Source of the DNA: Pseudoalteromonas sp. OOF1S-7
Lineage (GTDB): Bacteria > Pseudomonadota > Gammaproteobacteria > Enterobacterales > Alteromonadaceae
Assembly: GCF_022347765.1 (NCBI RefSeq)
Contig: NZ_JAKRFZ010000011.1
Coordinates: 100,006-164,005 of the forward strand
Direction of reading: 5' to 3'
Length of the DNA stretch: 64,000 nucleotides
Positions 18,063 through 26,909 of this stretch are shown piece by piece. Each line of letters opens with the position of its first letter. Positions within the stretch are counted from its first letter, which is position 1. A program made the position numbers and the translations under genes. The notes below the pieces were generated by a model. That model saw only the letters and a program-made list of their open reading frames with translations, did not search any database and was not told the DNA's origin.

Positions 18063-18800
18063 TTACTCCTGGGCTTTGATCATCTGCGCATTGAGCAATA
18101 AGTTGCCCGTCGCCGTGACAGCAATATTCTGTTCCGTTGAACTGACATTGACCTGCTTGCCCTCTAGCGTCAGAGTTTCTCCTGCCGCAATGCGCATGTT
18201 CTTTTCAGCGCTGACAGTAGCGTCATTACCCACTGTAAGGCTGGCATCATTGACGACATTGATTGAGGCGTTATTGCCCACTTCTATCGTGGCGTTAAAA
18301 CCACACTCGATGTGAATGTCTCTGTCACTGTGTATTGTGATTTTCGCAGTTTCCTCACCACCGGTATCCGGCACATAGAGGTGATAAGCATGGTTTTGGT
18401 TGTCATACTCCACCAACGCGCCATCCTGATAGCGGGTGCGATGTACATGTTCACGGCTGCTTGCGGCAGCGTAACTTTCCCCTGCACCTAGCACATGGTC
18501 GGGTTTATGGTGATCAGCTGCCGCACTATACACACTGCCCAGGATCACCCCCTGAGCGGTGTCACCACAGGGCGCAAGGACAATAACCTGCTCACCAATT
18601 TCCGGGGCGCGCCAGGTCATGTTATGTGCAGCCATGTCGGTCAGCCAGGGAAGTTTGGCCGTGATCCAGTCGCCGATTTTTACCTTTACCCGGGCCGTCT
18701 CGTAATCAACCTCGTGCACCGTACCAAGCGTGATCAGCTTGCTTAAACGATGCTGTAAGTCAGATAATGCTAACTCAGATTGAGCAGGATCCAGATTCAT
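18063..18800 (-). CDS. Baseplate spike protein, P2 gpV-like
   Basis: 245 residues (P2 gpV: 211). An OB-fold region with ITLGTVHEVDYETARVKVKI, then WLTDMAAHNMTWRAPEIGEQ and VIVLAPCGDTAQGVILGSVY is the gpV/gp45 signature. The last 80 residues are a repetitive beta-helix (GNNASINVVNDASLTVGNDA) forming the trimeric needle. It works with the PAAR tip encoded directly downstream. Confidence 0.93.
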   Translation of the reverse strand: MNLDPAQSELALSDLQHRLSKLITLGTVHEVDYETARVKVKIGDWITAKLPWLTDMAAHNMTWRAPEIGEQVIVLAPCGDTAQGVILGSVYSAAADHHKPDHVLGAGESYAAASSREHVHRTRYQDGALVEYDNQNHAYHLYVPDTGGEETAKITIHSDRDIHIECGFNATIEVGNNASINVVNDASLTVGNDATVSAEKNMRIAAGETLTLEGKQVNVSSTEQNIAVTATGNLLLNAQMIKAQE

Positions 18801-19378
18801 AGCACCTCCCCGGCAGGCGTTTGGGTGCTGTAGATTAACTTGTGCTCATAACCCTGCTGCCCCAGATAAACGTCCGTGATGGGCGTGCCAGGTGATTCGC
18901 TTTGTTCAACCTGATAGTAAAATGACCAGCTCAGCTGTAACTGTGCTTTAATCCCTTCACTGTGCTGGCTAAACGCAAAGGTCGTTTGCTCGGCAATAAA
19001 GTGTTGCCAGTGGGTGGGCACGTCGTCCGCCTGCATCGCGGCTTCGCCTGTGCTGAGTACCTCATCCAGCCGCTCCAGTAGCCTGGCTTTATCGCCATCC
19101 ATCAACGCAATATCAAGCTGCACGCTCAGCACCCGCCTGTCCAGCGGGTTTGGGCTGAGATTTTTGTTGTACGCCGGTCCATAGCTGACACCTTTATCGG
19201 TGCCTTTACTTTGCAGCTCGCTGGCCTGTCGTTCCTGTTTAGGCGTGACAGTTAGTTGCGCTTGCTGGGTCAGGTCCGGGGCAACCTGGCTCGGGATTAG
19301 GTAATCCACCTGAGCCACCTGTGCCAGGGACGTCGTCAGGCGCTCAAGCACCTGGGTGATTAAGGTCGTTCGTTGCAT
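18797..19378 (-). CDS. Tail completion/terminator-type protein (by position)
   Basis: 193 residues, no signal peptide or membrane segment. Ends in a beta-rich part (LQLSWSFYYQVEQSESPGTP). I do not recognise the family from sequence alone. It lies immediately before gpV with a 4-bp overlap, the place taken by the tail completion genes R and S in P2-like phages, and its length would fit a tail terminator capping tube and sheath. The role is inferred from synteny only. Confidence 0.55.
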   Translation of the reverse strand: MQRTTLITQVLERLTTSLAQVAQVDYLIPSQVAPDLTQQAQLTVTPKQERQASELQSKGTDKGVSYGPAYNKNLSPNPLDRRVLSVQLDIALMDGDKARLLERLDEVLSTGEAAMQADDVPTHWQHFIAEQTTFAFSQHSEGIKAQLQLSWSFYYQVEQSESPGTPITDVYLGQQGYEHKLIYSTQTPAGEVL

Positions 19379-19454
19379 AGACTTGCTCTTAGATTAAAAA
19401 GACTCGAAGACAATCAGTGAGTCAGGGCGGGCGACGTGCCCGAAGGGGACGATA

Positions 19455-19715
19455 TTACAGCTCGGGTTTGACCGGCCAGGCGACTTCGTTTGGCGAACTA
19501 AATGCCTGCGGTAAATCTCTCAATGCCTGACGGTATTGCTTCAGCTCTTCAGGGATCGCGCCTTGTGTTTCCTGATACTTCAGTACTAACCAATCCGTTG
19601 AGCGCAAATACGCATCGCGCATTACTCTGATTGAGTGCCACTGACTCTCATCTGCTAGTTGCTGAACGGGCATTTGCACTTCGTTTTCTTCTGTGTCCAT
19701 GTTTACTGCTCCCAT
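19455..19715 (-). CDS. Tail fibre assembly chaperone-like protein (module D)
   Basis: 86 residues. RVMRDAYLRSTDWLVLKY followed by LKQYRQALRDLPQAF and VAWPVKPEL is the pattern of phage tail assembly chaperones ('R..L..SDW...YRQALRDLP...WP'). It overlaps the fibre gene by 13 bp; a second ATG at 19700 would give a start just past the fibre stop. It probably helps fold or load the module D fibre. Confidence 0.75.
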   Translation of the reverse strand: MGAVNMDTEENEVQMPVQQLADESQWHSIRVMRDAYLRSTDWLVLKYQETQGAIPEELKQYRQALRDLPQAFSSPNEVAWPVKPEL

Positions 19716-20533
19716 GTAGGTTGGTTTTGACTGATGCGCTCTGCACTAGGGCGACCACGTTCCGACGTATACTCAGTGCTTACGCTAATAGCTCGGGATG
19801 CGCCGCAGTGGAATCTTGGGTCAACTTTAAGGGTTAACCTCGCGATTCCCGAGTCATAGCCCTGATTAATTGCCCTGAAATTCACAGGGACCGACGACCC
19901 TGCCAGATCCGGACCCAGAGGAATTTCTTTGTCAGGGTTATCCGGCTCTGAAATAAACAGGCTCAGATGGTTATTGTGGACAATATTTTTTGCTTCCATC
20001 ACGGCAGAAACACAGTCCGCAAATGAAGTGCCAGTAAACACCAGGCGCTCGGTGTATGCGGATGCAAACATCCCTCGATGGGTCATAATAACTTCGCATT
20101 TAAAGTAGTCACCGGGTGCGCCGAAACCACCGCCATTTCGTGCGTCAAATTCAAGTAAATTGATGTAGTAGGGCTCCTGTGGCGCGGCGCAACGCGGAAA
20201 AGCAGCATCCGGTCCATCAGCTGCTGTATACCCACCATTACCAAGCGTAGTCGCAAAAAAGTAACGCTTTATTTTGCCTTGTTTATGAACATCCAAGCCG
20301 TTAACCAGTTCAGTATGGCCACTTTTCCAGCTATTAAACTCAGACTGGGCCTGAGCCATCTCAGTATTGAGCGACGCTTCAGCGTTTGTTACACGGGCAT
20401 CAACCTGCGCTAGCTTGGCATTCAGTGTGGTTGTTATTTCACCGGCTTTATCGGCCACAGTCTGGCACAATGCGTTGGCACGCCCTGCGACCTCTGTTAG
20501 TTGCTGCGAGATTGGTTTAGTTTCAGTTGTCAT
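19703..20533 (-). CDS. Tail fibre/receptor-binding protein of module D
   Basis: 276 residues. Residues 1-75 form a coiled coil (TTTLNAKLAQVDARVTNAEA), followed by a globular C-terminal domain with EPYYINLLEFDARNGGGFG and ISVSTEYTSERGRPSAERIS. The same layout, coiled coil then a distinct globular end, recurs in the fibres of modules A, B and C, but the globular ends are unlike each other. Position after the collar adapter and before a chaperone supports a receptor-binding role; the target is unknown. Confidence 0.7.
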   Translation of the reverse strand: MTTETKPISQQLTEVAGRANALCQTVADKAGEITTTLNAKLAQVDARVTNAEASLNTEMAQAQSEFNSWKSGHTELVNGLDVHKQGKIKRYFFATTLGNGGYTAADGPDAAFPRCAAPQEPYYINLLEFDARNGGGFGAPGDYFKCEVIMTHRGMFASAYTERLVFTGTSFADCVSAVMEAKNIVHNNHLSLFISEPDNPDKEIPLGPDLAGSSVPVNFRAINQGYDSGIARLTLKVDPRFHCGASRAISVSTEYTSERGRPSAERISQNQPTWEQ

Positions 20534-20566
20534 ATAGTCTCCTTTAAACTTTGTAAGTCTCTTTTA

Positions 20567-21124
20567 TCAGGCATGTTCCAGGGCCGTCAGTCGCCATTCT
20601 TGTGCAATCTGGCGATGCATTGTATCTAACTGGACCAGGGCCAGCTCGGCCAGTTCGTTGTCGAGGATCAGGTTGAGGTTATCAACGCCAAGTTTGACCT
20701 CAACACTGTCAGAGGGCAGCTGTGTCAGGCTCAGGGTGAGCCACTGCAGCACCTTGACATCCGGCGTCCGGTACCCAAGCGTAGTATTGGGTTTTGAGTA
20801 GACGCCCAGTAAAATAAGCTTGGGCTCCCCGTTTGCCAGCTTTTCGCCGGAATCCAGAAATACGCCAATTTCGCCAATGGCGTATTCCAGCGGTGCCTCG
20901 AATTTGGCGGCCACTTTCAGGCTGCTGCTTTCACCGTCGGTATAATCCGAGTCGGCAATTTCCACCAGCTCTTTTTGAGCGCGCAGCGTGGTTTGATTTT
21001 TCGACGGGGTGTAGCTTGCATCGCCAAAGGCCATATGGCTTATTTGCCCTTTAAAGCCTCTGGCGCGCGCCGACAACAGCGCATCCAGCCCCACCTGAGT
21101 AAATTGCAAGGTTAATGCTGACAT
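20567..21124 (-). CDS. Phage tail-collar fibre adapter (module D)
   Basis: 185 residues. LQFTQVGLDALLSARARGFK, then MAFGDASYTPSKNQTTLRAQ and YAIGEIGVFLDSGEKL mark the tail-collar domain (DUF3751) that forms the N-terminus of many phage tail fibres. Here it is a free-standing protein. Paralogues lie at 32238-32792 and 35874-36431. It probably links the gpI of its own module to the fibre. The stop/start overlaps gpI by one base. Confidence 0.85.
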   Translation of the reverse strand: MSALTLQFTQVGLDALLSARARGFKGQISHMAFGDASYTPSKNQTTLRAQKELVEIADSDYTDGESSSLKVAAKFEAPLEYAIGEIGVFLDSGEKLANGEPKLILLGVYSKPNTTLGYRTPDVKVLQWLTLSLTQLPSDSVEVKLGVDNLNLILDNELAELALVQLDTMHRQIAQEWRLTALEHA

Positions 21125-22251
21125 TAAGTCACTCCTTGGAAATGAAAAGATTGAATATTCAGGGCATGAACACCAGAAAATAGCGCCAAGTGCCCGGCCG
21201 ATGTATCGGGGGTTACACCAACACCGTCGACCGCAATGCGGGCATTATTTAACGACTGCAGCAGCCCATGGGCGGACAGGGTGCCGCAACCAGAGTCCGG
21301 TTTAATCCCCTCGCCCTCTGCGCGCCAGCGCTGACAATGAAGTAAATGTCCCGCCGCGATTATTGCCACCGAGCCCGGAGTCGGATCAGGCGTGATGCCT
21401 ACTCCCATCGCTTCATAGTCAATGAGGGTCAGCGGCGATTGTGCCGCCCCGAAAGGTGCCAGAGATTCGCTTAATGCTATACCCAGCTGTAAATCAACAT
21501 GAATCGCGCCGCGCTTGACGGCATTGATCACCCGGCGGATTTTTTTCAGCATCCGGGGAGTCAGCAGTCCTTGCTGTTGGTCGTCCAAATTCTGATTCAC
21601 CAGTGCCCAGACTTTAATCGTCCCGGGCGGCATGACCTCATCTGAGGGAGTGTCCGCTCCTTCGGACTGCCACCATTCCTTGATCTCAGTAGCAATATTT
21701 AAACTGTCGAGCGCTTTTTGCAGCGCGTAAGGGGTGCCCTTGTACTGGTGCACCGCAAAGGCATCACGGATAACCTGGCGTTTGAGTGTTTCTGACCAGG
21801 CTTCATCCCATTCATCCACCGACATCGCCCAGGCCAGCCAGGGTAACAGGGCCGCTGGACACAGCATGGGATCCCAAAGCGCACGAAGCAGCAAGCGGAT
21901 ATCCTGTAAAATACAGGCATCCTGCAGCGCCCGGCGCTGTGCTTGTTCATCCAGGTAGTGGTGCCAGTTAGGGATCTTGAGTGCCCGGGCAAGCTCAGCT
22001 AGCTTAGCTGCCGGGCAAATCGCCTGGTCCCATAGTAAGGTCAGTAGCAGACTGATATCCGCACTAACAAAAGCTCGGTCGGTCGTGCTATTTAACCGCC
22101 ACTGTGTGGCAAGGCGCTGACGTTCTGCCTGGCTCCTGTTGCTGATATTCAGCGTATCAAGCAGCAAAGCCCGTACCTGATCTGGTCTGACTATCTCATC
22201 CGCAACCGCCCGGCTCAGCGCCGATGCATTGGTTGGCAATAATTCATTCAT
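21124..22251 (-). CDS. Baseplate protein gpI-like (gp7/Tri2 type), module D
   Basis: 375 residues, about twice P2 gpI. The family core is at residues 80-175: LWDPMLCPAALLPWLAWAMS followed by VDEWDEAWSETLKRQVI and a 'HQYKGTPYALQKAL' turn. The extra C-terminal part (about 270-375) contains three short repeats beginning GVGITPD, GEGIKPD and GVGVTPD. The repeats may be a docking platform for the fibre adapter. It overlaps the end of gpJ by 8 bp. Confidence 0.85.
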   Translation of the reverse strand: MNELLPTNASALSRAVADEIVRPDQVRALLLDTLNISNRSQAERQRLATQWRLNSTTDRAFVSADISLLLTLLWDQAICPAAKLAELARALKIPNWHHYLDEQAQRRALQDACILQDIRLLLRALWDPMLCPAALLPWLAWAMSVDEWDEAWSETLKRQVIRDAFAVHQYKGTPYALQKALDSLNIATEIKEWWQSEGADTPSDEVMPPGTIKVWALVNQNLDDQQQGLLTPRMLKKIRRVINAVKRGAIHVDLQLGIALSESLAPFGAAQSPLTLIDYEAMGVGITPDPTPGSVAIIAAGHLLHCQRWRAEGEGIKPDSGCGTLSAHGLLQSLNNARIAVDGVGVTPDTSAGHLALFSGVHALNIQSFHFQGVT

Positions 22252-23125
22252 CTTTGACCACCACAGTCACTTGCGTATGCTCGCACCAGGCCGACTGAGT
22301 CTGTGTGACAGACACATTGCTGGCGGGAGACAGCAAGTTCACTTCGTCTACCCCTTCTCGATGCAGCGCCGCAAACAAACCAGCGCGGGTTACTTTTTTG
22401 CCCAACGCTCTGCGACTTGTCAGGTAGGCTTGCAATGCGTCTTCGGCCGCCAGCCGGATAGCTTCGGCAGACGGCCCAGGTAACACAATCAGCTGGGCGT
22501 TAACCGTAAAGGGCACAATTTGTGCGCCATGCACAGTTACTCTGTCTCCCAGAGGTCTGACTTGCGAGGCCCCCTGGTGCTCCCATCCCTGGGCCGCAAA
22601 ATGTTTACCCACCTTGTCGAGCAAAGCCTGCGTGGGCGTACCGTCCCCTTCGTTACTCAAAATGGTCAGGGTGATCTCGCACGGCGCCGGACTGCGCACC
22701 GTCACATCCCGAATGGCCGGGTCGAGCGACAAAGTATGAAAGGTATAGGCCGATGCGCTGCCCGCGGTATTTAACCCATCAAAGGCCAGCTGAATACGCT
22801 GGCGAAACCGGATGTCGCTTTCACCGTCGCCGCGCAGCAGGTTATAGCGCGATGCGATGGCATCCAAATCTGCGCCACTGGCTGTTGCCAGCATCATTCC
22901 TTTGACCGCATCATTTACCTGCTGAGTATTCAGTACCTGCTGGTAAGCCAGCGTTTGCAACAAGGGGGTCAGCGGGTCGCTTTCCAGTTTAAGGGCTTCA
23001 GCATACTGAGGATGTAACGCCAAAAAACGCTGTTTGATTTCACTAAACTGCTGCTCGAAATCCACATCCTGTAGCAGGTCCGGCAAAGGCACCCGAGACA
23101 GGTCTGGTGTTGCAAATTGGCTCAT
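22244..23125 (-). CDS. Baseplate wedge protein gpJ-like (gp6/Tri1 type), module D
   Basis: 293 residues from the ATG at 23125, which follows a GAGGATGAG site; the longer frame to 23179 adds residues unlike the family. MSQFATPDLSRVPLPDLLQD, then QQVNDAVKGMMLATASGADL and RFRQRIQLAFDGLNTAGSAS follow the baseplate J pattern. gpJ dimers and gpI form the wedge that encircles the hub. This is the copy nearest to the core tail genes and the only one with a promoter-like element directly upstream. Confidence 0.88.
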   Translation of the reverse strand: MSQFATPDLSRVPLPDLLQDVDFEQQFSEIKQRFLALHPQYAEALKLESDPLTPLLQTLAYQQVLNTQQVNDAVKGMMLATASGADLDAIASRYNLLRGDGESDIRFRQRIQLAFDGLNTAGSASAYTFHTLSLDPAIRDVTVRSPAPCEITLTILSNEGDGTPTQALLDKVGKHFAAQGWEHQGASQVRPLGDRVTVHGAQIVPFTVNAQLIVLPGPSAEAIRLAAEDALQAYLTSRRALGKKVTRAGLFAALHREGVDEVNLLSPASNVSVTQTQSAWCEHTQVTVVVKDE

Positions 23126-23240
23126 CTCATCCTCGGTCTTTACAATAAGGGTATAAAAAAACTCGATTTGGTCCTGCATCAGTGCAGCACCGCATCGGGT
23201 TTATCACGGGAAGTCTGTTTTTAATCTCTGTTAGCTTTCT

Positions 23241-23297
23241 CAAGCTTAGGTGTATCTTACTGATTTTCTGGAATTAAAAACGGTCAACTTTGACCGG
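23241..23297 (-). promoter_or_regulatory. Activator-type promoter element P1, before module D and the core
   Basis: On the minus strand: a 16-bp palindrome (CGGTCAA-N2-TTGACCG, plus 23281-23296), 22 bp, then TAAGAT as a -10 (plus 23254-23259), then CCTAAGCTTGA. Expected start near 23247, about 120 nt before the gpJ ATG. Palindrome centre is about 41.5 bp before that start, the class II activator position. Two further copies share all parts and spacings. Confidence 0.6.
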
Positions 23298-23337
23298 TTT
23301 AAATGTCACAGAGTGAGCCACTGTTAATCAGGCATAA

Positions 23338-23373
23338 AAAAACCACCAGTCGTAATACGAGCCAGTGGTTTTT
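23338..23373 (-). terminator. Terminator between P2 and P1 promoter elements
   Basis: AAAAACCAC (23338-23346) pairs with GTGGTTTTT (23365-23373), with an inner TCG/CGA pair, and is followed on the minus strand by a T-run. It separates module C from module D and lies between the two duplicated promoter elements. Confidence 0.8.
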
Positions 23374-23433
23374 AACTTGCGGATTATTTAACTACAAAAA
23401 TAACAGTTACCTGGTTGCTTGACTTAACTTTCT

Positions 23434-23490
23434 CAAGCTTAGGTATATCTTACTGATTCTCAGGGCAGAAAACCGGTCAATTCTGACCGG
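23434..23490 (-). promoter_or_regulatory. Activator-type promoter element P2
   Basis: Same parts as P1: CCGGTCA-N4-TGACCGG palindrome (plus 23473-23490), 22 bp, TAAGAT (plus 23447-23452) and ACCTAAGCTTGAGAAAG. Expected start near 23440, so a transcript would meet the terminator at 23338 after about 100 nt, without passing a recognisable gene. Confidence 0.55.
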
Positions 23491-23531
23491 ATTGAGTATT
23501 TTCACGTTTTTCATGCCCGACAGCAGCAAAG

Positions 23532-23957
23532 TTACAGCGCTGCTGTAAAACTGAATGCATCCAGCGCTTCAATGGAAGTCAGCTCTGTAACCTGTTGTTC
23601 CGCTTCATCACTTTTCTTGCGCAGCGCTTCGCGTTTTACCAGTTCAGCCCGCAGTGATACCGTTGCTTCCTGTTGCTGTACATCATCGCGGCTAAGCTGT
23701 GCCATGAGTAAATGTTCCTGAACTTTGGTCACACGCCACTGCTGCGCTTCCAGACAATCATAAACGGCGCGTTTAATCTCACGAATCAGCGCAGCCTTGC
23801 GTAAAGCAATGGCGTCTTCGCTTTGGTTAGGTGGCTGGTAAGCAGCGATAAAGGCCTCGACAGACGCTTCATCCCAGGTTTCTCCCGTGTGCGGATGCAC
23901 CAGCCAATAGTTTCCCTCAATCTTCATGCCTTTATCGGCAAAATATTCGCAACTCAT
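23532..23957 (-). CDS. Tail fibre assembly-like protein, module C
   Basis: 141 residues. The first 50 residues (KIEGNYWLVHPHTGETWDEA) resemble the phage proteins that are fused or adjacent to fibres; the rest is a charged helix (LIREIKRAVYDCLEAQQWRV and RAELVKREALRKKSDEAEQQ). It follows the large module C fibre by 9 bp and ends that module. Probably a chaperone for the fibre; I cannot name the family with certainty. Confidence 0.6.
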   Translation of the reverse strand: MSCEYFADKGMKIEGNYWLVHPHTGETWDEASVEAFIAAYQPPNQSEDAIALRKAALIREIKRAVYDCLEAQQWRVTKVQEHLLMAQLSRDDVQQQEATVSLRAELVKREALRKKSDEAEQQVTELTSIEALDAFSFTAAL

Positions 23958-23966
23958 GATCTCTCC

Positions 23967-25448
23967 TTAAAATGCGCGACAGGTACGGCCAAGGCCGTAT
24001 TGGTTGTACAAATAATGCTCATTGAGCAGGCCAATATGATTGTAGGGATTTATACAATTTATGGACCCAGCCACAATACCTGCATCATAACCAATATTGT
24101 CAGCCTTGGAACGATAAGAATACATTCCAAGGAGTTCACCATCCTGGCTCTCCAACGCCACTGTGACTTCTCCCTCACTATTAGTCATGCCGGTTGAACT
24201 GGGAGTCCGATAAGGTTCAGAACTACTCATAAAGAAAAAGTTAAGCGGCTCAAGTCGCTTTTCAGCTGTGAAACGATAATGGGCGCTGTATTTAGACCCC
24301 CCCATTTTTACCACGTTATTAAATACCCCAAAGAACCCGTAGTAGCTGGCGGCATAGCTGCTTAGCTTTGATTCACTGCCTGAATACCTGTTCATTCCAT
24401 AAGGATGATCCACCAAGTGATGAATGAAATTAACCGTTGTAAAATCTCTTGCATCCACATAAGCCTGCAGTTCAGCCTGGTTAGCAATCGCTATATTGGT
24501 AACGACATTGCCATCCCGGTACTTCTCAATAAGCAACGAAGTATTTTCATCTACCATAACTAAACAATGTTTCACATTATCGTATAACACAGCAACACTG
24601 GCATAGTTATGGCTGGTATTAGTTGATACGCCATACTGGTCTATTGCATTCAGGTTTTGCTTAGGCTTAGTCAATGAAGTGAATCCCTGTGAACGTACAA
24701 ACACGCCGCCATAATTTACAGTGGCTGTTGCCTGCGAATCTTGAGTGCTGTATACCACGTCATAGTCGATATCAGCAGGGTTGTCTTTTGTTCCCAATGG
24801 TAAAAAAGCGCTTGCACCATACATATACACTTTACTGGTTGGATTTTGCGCAAAGACATTCGAGTATAAATAACTCGTACTGGTGGTTACTTTAGCGCTG
24901 CCATTGTCTTCAAGCATCAAATGCTCAAGTCTACATTGTTCCTGGTCAGCTCCGTGGGTAAACCCAGGGCGAACCAAATATGTTTTACCACTATGGTCAT
25001 AGACAGCCAAAACCGCTGTAGAACGTCTGTACTGGGCATTTGAATGAGCAGTCTCCAAAGGTACCATCCCAAACAAAGGCTTGATCTGATTAGAGAAAGC
25101 CCTCCCCTGCAAAGCTTCAACCCGGGCGAGACTCGGTGCCATTGCATCCAGCTGATCCAGCTTGGCCGCTTTCCCTTCAAGCGCAGCGCCATTGTCGTTA
25201 AGGGTCTGCGCCGCCTGCTGCAGGCTGGTCTGGCCGACCTGAGCGGCCTGTTGCAGCGCCGTCGTGGCATCATCTATATGTGATTCGGCCACTGCCACAA
25301 CAGCCTGTTCCAGTTTTTCGTTGTCGGCCAGTTTCGTGATTGCATTGCTAACCAGCGCCTGCTCTTCAGCGCTAAGCGGTTGTTCGCCTTGCATGTCGGC
25401 GACTAATTTGTCGACCATGACCTGCACAGCAGTTTGTATACTTGCCAT
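23967..25448 (-). CDS. Large tail fibre/receptor-binding protein, module C
   Basis: 493 residues, the largest of the four fibres. Residues 1-120 are coiled coil (TKLADNEKLEQAVVAVAESH; HIDDATTALQQAAQVGQTSL). The C-terminal 370 residues are a beta-rich globular part with many Tyr, Ser and Gly (SKVYMYGASAFLPLGTKDNP; YSAHYRFTAEKRLEPLNFFF), ending LYNQYGLGRTCRAF. No enzymatic motif recognised. By position it is the receptor-binding protein of module C. Confidence 0.65.
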   Translation of the reverse strand: MASIQTAVQVMVDKLVADMQGEQPLSAEEQALVSNAITKLADNEKLEQAVVAVAESHIDDATTALQQAAQVGQTSLQQAAQTLNDNGAALEGKAAKLDQLDAMAPSLARVEALQGRAFSNQIKPLFGMVPLETAHSNAQYRRSTAVLAVYDHSGKTYLVRPGFTHGADQEQCRLEHLMLEDNGSAKVTTSTSYLYSNVFAQNPTSKVYMYGASAFLPLGTKDNPADIDYDVVYSTQDSQATATVNYGGVFVRSQGFTSLTKPKQNLNAIDQYGVSTNTSHNYASVAVLYDNVKHCLVMVDENTSLLIEKYRDGNVVTNIAIANQAELQAYVDARDFTTVNFIHHLVDHPYGMNRYSGSESKLSSYAASYYGFFGVFNNVVKMGGSKYSAHYRFTAEKRLEPLNFFFMSSSEPYRTPSSTGMTNSEGEVTVALESQDGELLGMYSYRSKADNIGYDAGIVAGSINCINPYNHIGLLNEHYLYNQYGLGRTCRAF

Positions 25449-25493
25449 AAATTCCTCGTTGAATGATGTAGAAAGTAAATGAAGGGGCCTGCA

Positions 25494-25712
25494 CTAGAGC
25501 GCAAGCAGGGGCTCACCCAGCAGTTGGTTCAGACGGCTACGGCGCAACTTCTCCTGCACCGCCTGATACTGTTGCTGTTGAATGTGTTGTTGCTGATATA
25601 ACTGCATATCTACTGCCGTCAGGGCACTGGCCAGCCGCAAGACATCCTGTTGCAACAGGTTGTCCGGGTGCGGCAGCGGCAATGAAAAATGCGTGGTTAC
25701 TGGATTATTCAT
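25494..25712 (-). CDS. Small coiled-coil protein, module C
   Basis: 72 residues: a Pro-rich start (HFSLPLPHPDNLLQQDVLRL), then a Gln-rich helix (YQQQHIQQQQYQAVQEKLRR). It lies between the 395-residue protein and the fibre, like the 88-residue helical protein of module A between adapter and fibre. Family not recognised; it may be a connector or fibre chaperone. Confidence 0.5.
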   Translation of the reverse strand: MNNPVTTHFSLPLPHPDNLLQQDVLRLASALTAVDMQLYQQQHIQQQQYQAVQEKLRRSRLNQLLGEPLLAL

Positions 25713-25721
25713 ACCGCCTCC

Positions 25722-26909
25722 TTAGATAGAAAATGCCCGCAAAGCACGTACCCTGGGCCGTTCGGTGTGACTGCCCGACAACAGCAACTTCACCCGGGCA
25801 CTGCGCTGTGTCAGGTTATCCAACTGATAGTGACACAACTGCCAGCCCTCATCCGCGGCCTGCGCCGATTTCAGTGGTACCTCTGCCCAGGTGTCGCTCT
25901 GCTCAATCAAAACTGTGACTTTCGCCACACCGGGCAGCTGGGCTTCAAAACTCACTTTCAGGCTGCCATCCAGTTCACAGGGAATCGCCCGGGTCACGTA
26001 ATCGGCCTGCTCTGCCACCTTGCCCAGCGCCGTCTGTACGCTTTCAAACAACACCGGAGACTGAGTCGCCGTACCGGTCAGTTTGGCACTGACGCTGAGT
26101 GTTTCTGTGGCTTTATTGGCAAGTCGTACTGACTGCAGCTCCTGCAAGCTGAACGTACCTGTACTTTCTCCTGAGAACTCAAGTTGTAGCTGAGTGTCAC
26201 TGCCCGGGCGCTCCGCAACGGCCAGCGCCAGCAAGTCTGTGTGGCTATCCAGTGCCACTTCGCCCAGTGCAACCTGGCGCTCGGTTTGAGTGAAGCGCGC
26301 TGCTTTGAGACGAAATGCCAGATCGCGATTCTGGTGCGGTGTCCAGGTGGACGCATTACTTGAAGATAACAGGACACCCACCTGATAGGGCTGACTGGTT
26401 ACCCAGCCGCTTTGGCTGTCAAACTTACCCAGCTCAGCAATCGCCACTTCATGTTCAGCGCCATCCGTGAGGACCACCAGCGCATACTCTTCACCAGCAT
26501 TGAGCGACACCGGGGTAAATTCAAATAAAGTTGGTTCACCAGCGAGCTTGATGTCGCCTTGCTCTAAAGTCGCCTCAGCCAGCACCGTCTGATTGGGGAT
26601 CCCCAGCTCGGTCTCACGGATCTGCACGCGGACCGCTTCCTCACCGGTCTTTTTAAACCACAGCTCAACTGCGGCTATGAAACGGCGCTCTGGCAGGGTG
26701 AAGGTTTGCGCCAGCGGATCGTAGCGCACCGTCACAATGGAATTGATGCGCCTGACCGTTTCGCTGCGAATGGTGGCATTGCCGGTATAACGCGCCTGCC
26801 CCACCGAGCCCTTTGCGCCACTGAAGCGCACATCTTTACTGCCCACCGGCACATTACCGGGGATCAAAAATCGGCCACGTACCTGACCATTATTGTCTGC
26901 CTTGATCAT
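25722..26909 (-). CDS. Tail fibre-associated beta protein, module C
   Basis: 395 residues. The start NNGQVRGRFLIPGNVPVGSK followed by DVRFSGAKGSVGQARYTGNA matches a segment common in fibres of large myophages, where it follows a DUF4815 region. The rest alternates in jelly-roll-like strands (PLAQTFTLPERRFIAAVELW; ITEL-type ends absent), with no catalytic motif. Start and the stop of the 658-residue gene overlap (TAATG). It may form the proximal shaft of a larger arm. Confidence 0.6.
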   Translation of the reverse strand: MIKADNNGQVRGRFLIPGNVPVGSKDVRFSGAKGSVGQARYTGNATIRSETVRRINSIVTVRYDPLAQTFTLPERRFIAAVELWFKKTGEEAVRVQIRETELGIPNQTVLAEATLEQGDIKLAGEPTLFEFTPVSLNAGEEYALVVLTDGAEHEVAIAELGKFDSQSGWVTSQPYQVGVLLSSSNASTWTPHQNRDLAFRLKAARFTQTERQVALGEVALDSHTDLLALAVAERPGSDTQLQLEFSGESTGTFSLQELQSVRLANKATETLSVSAKLTGTATQSPVLFESVQTALGKVAEQADYVTRAIPCELDGSLKVSFEAQLPGVAKVTVLIEQSDTWAEVPLKSAQAADEGWQLCHYQLDNLTQRSARVKLLLSGSHTERPRVRALRAFSI

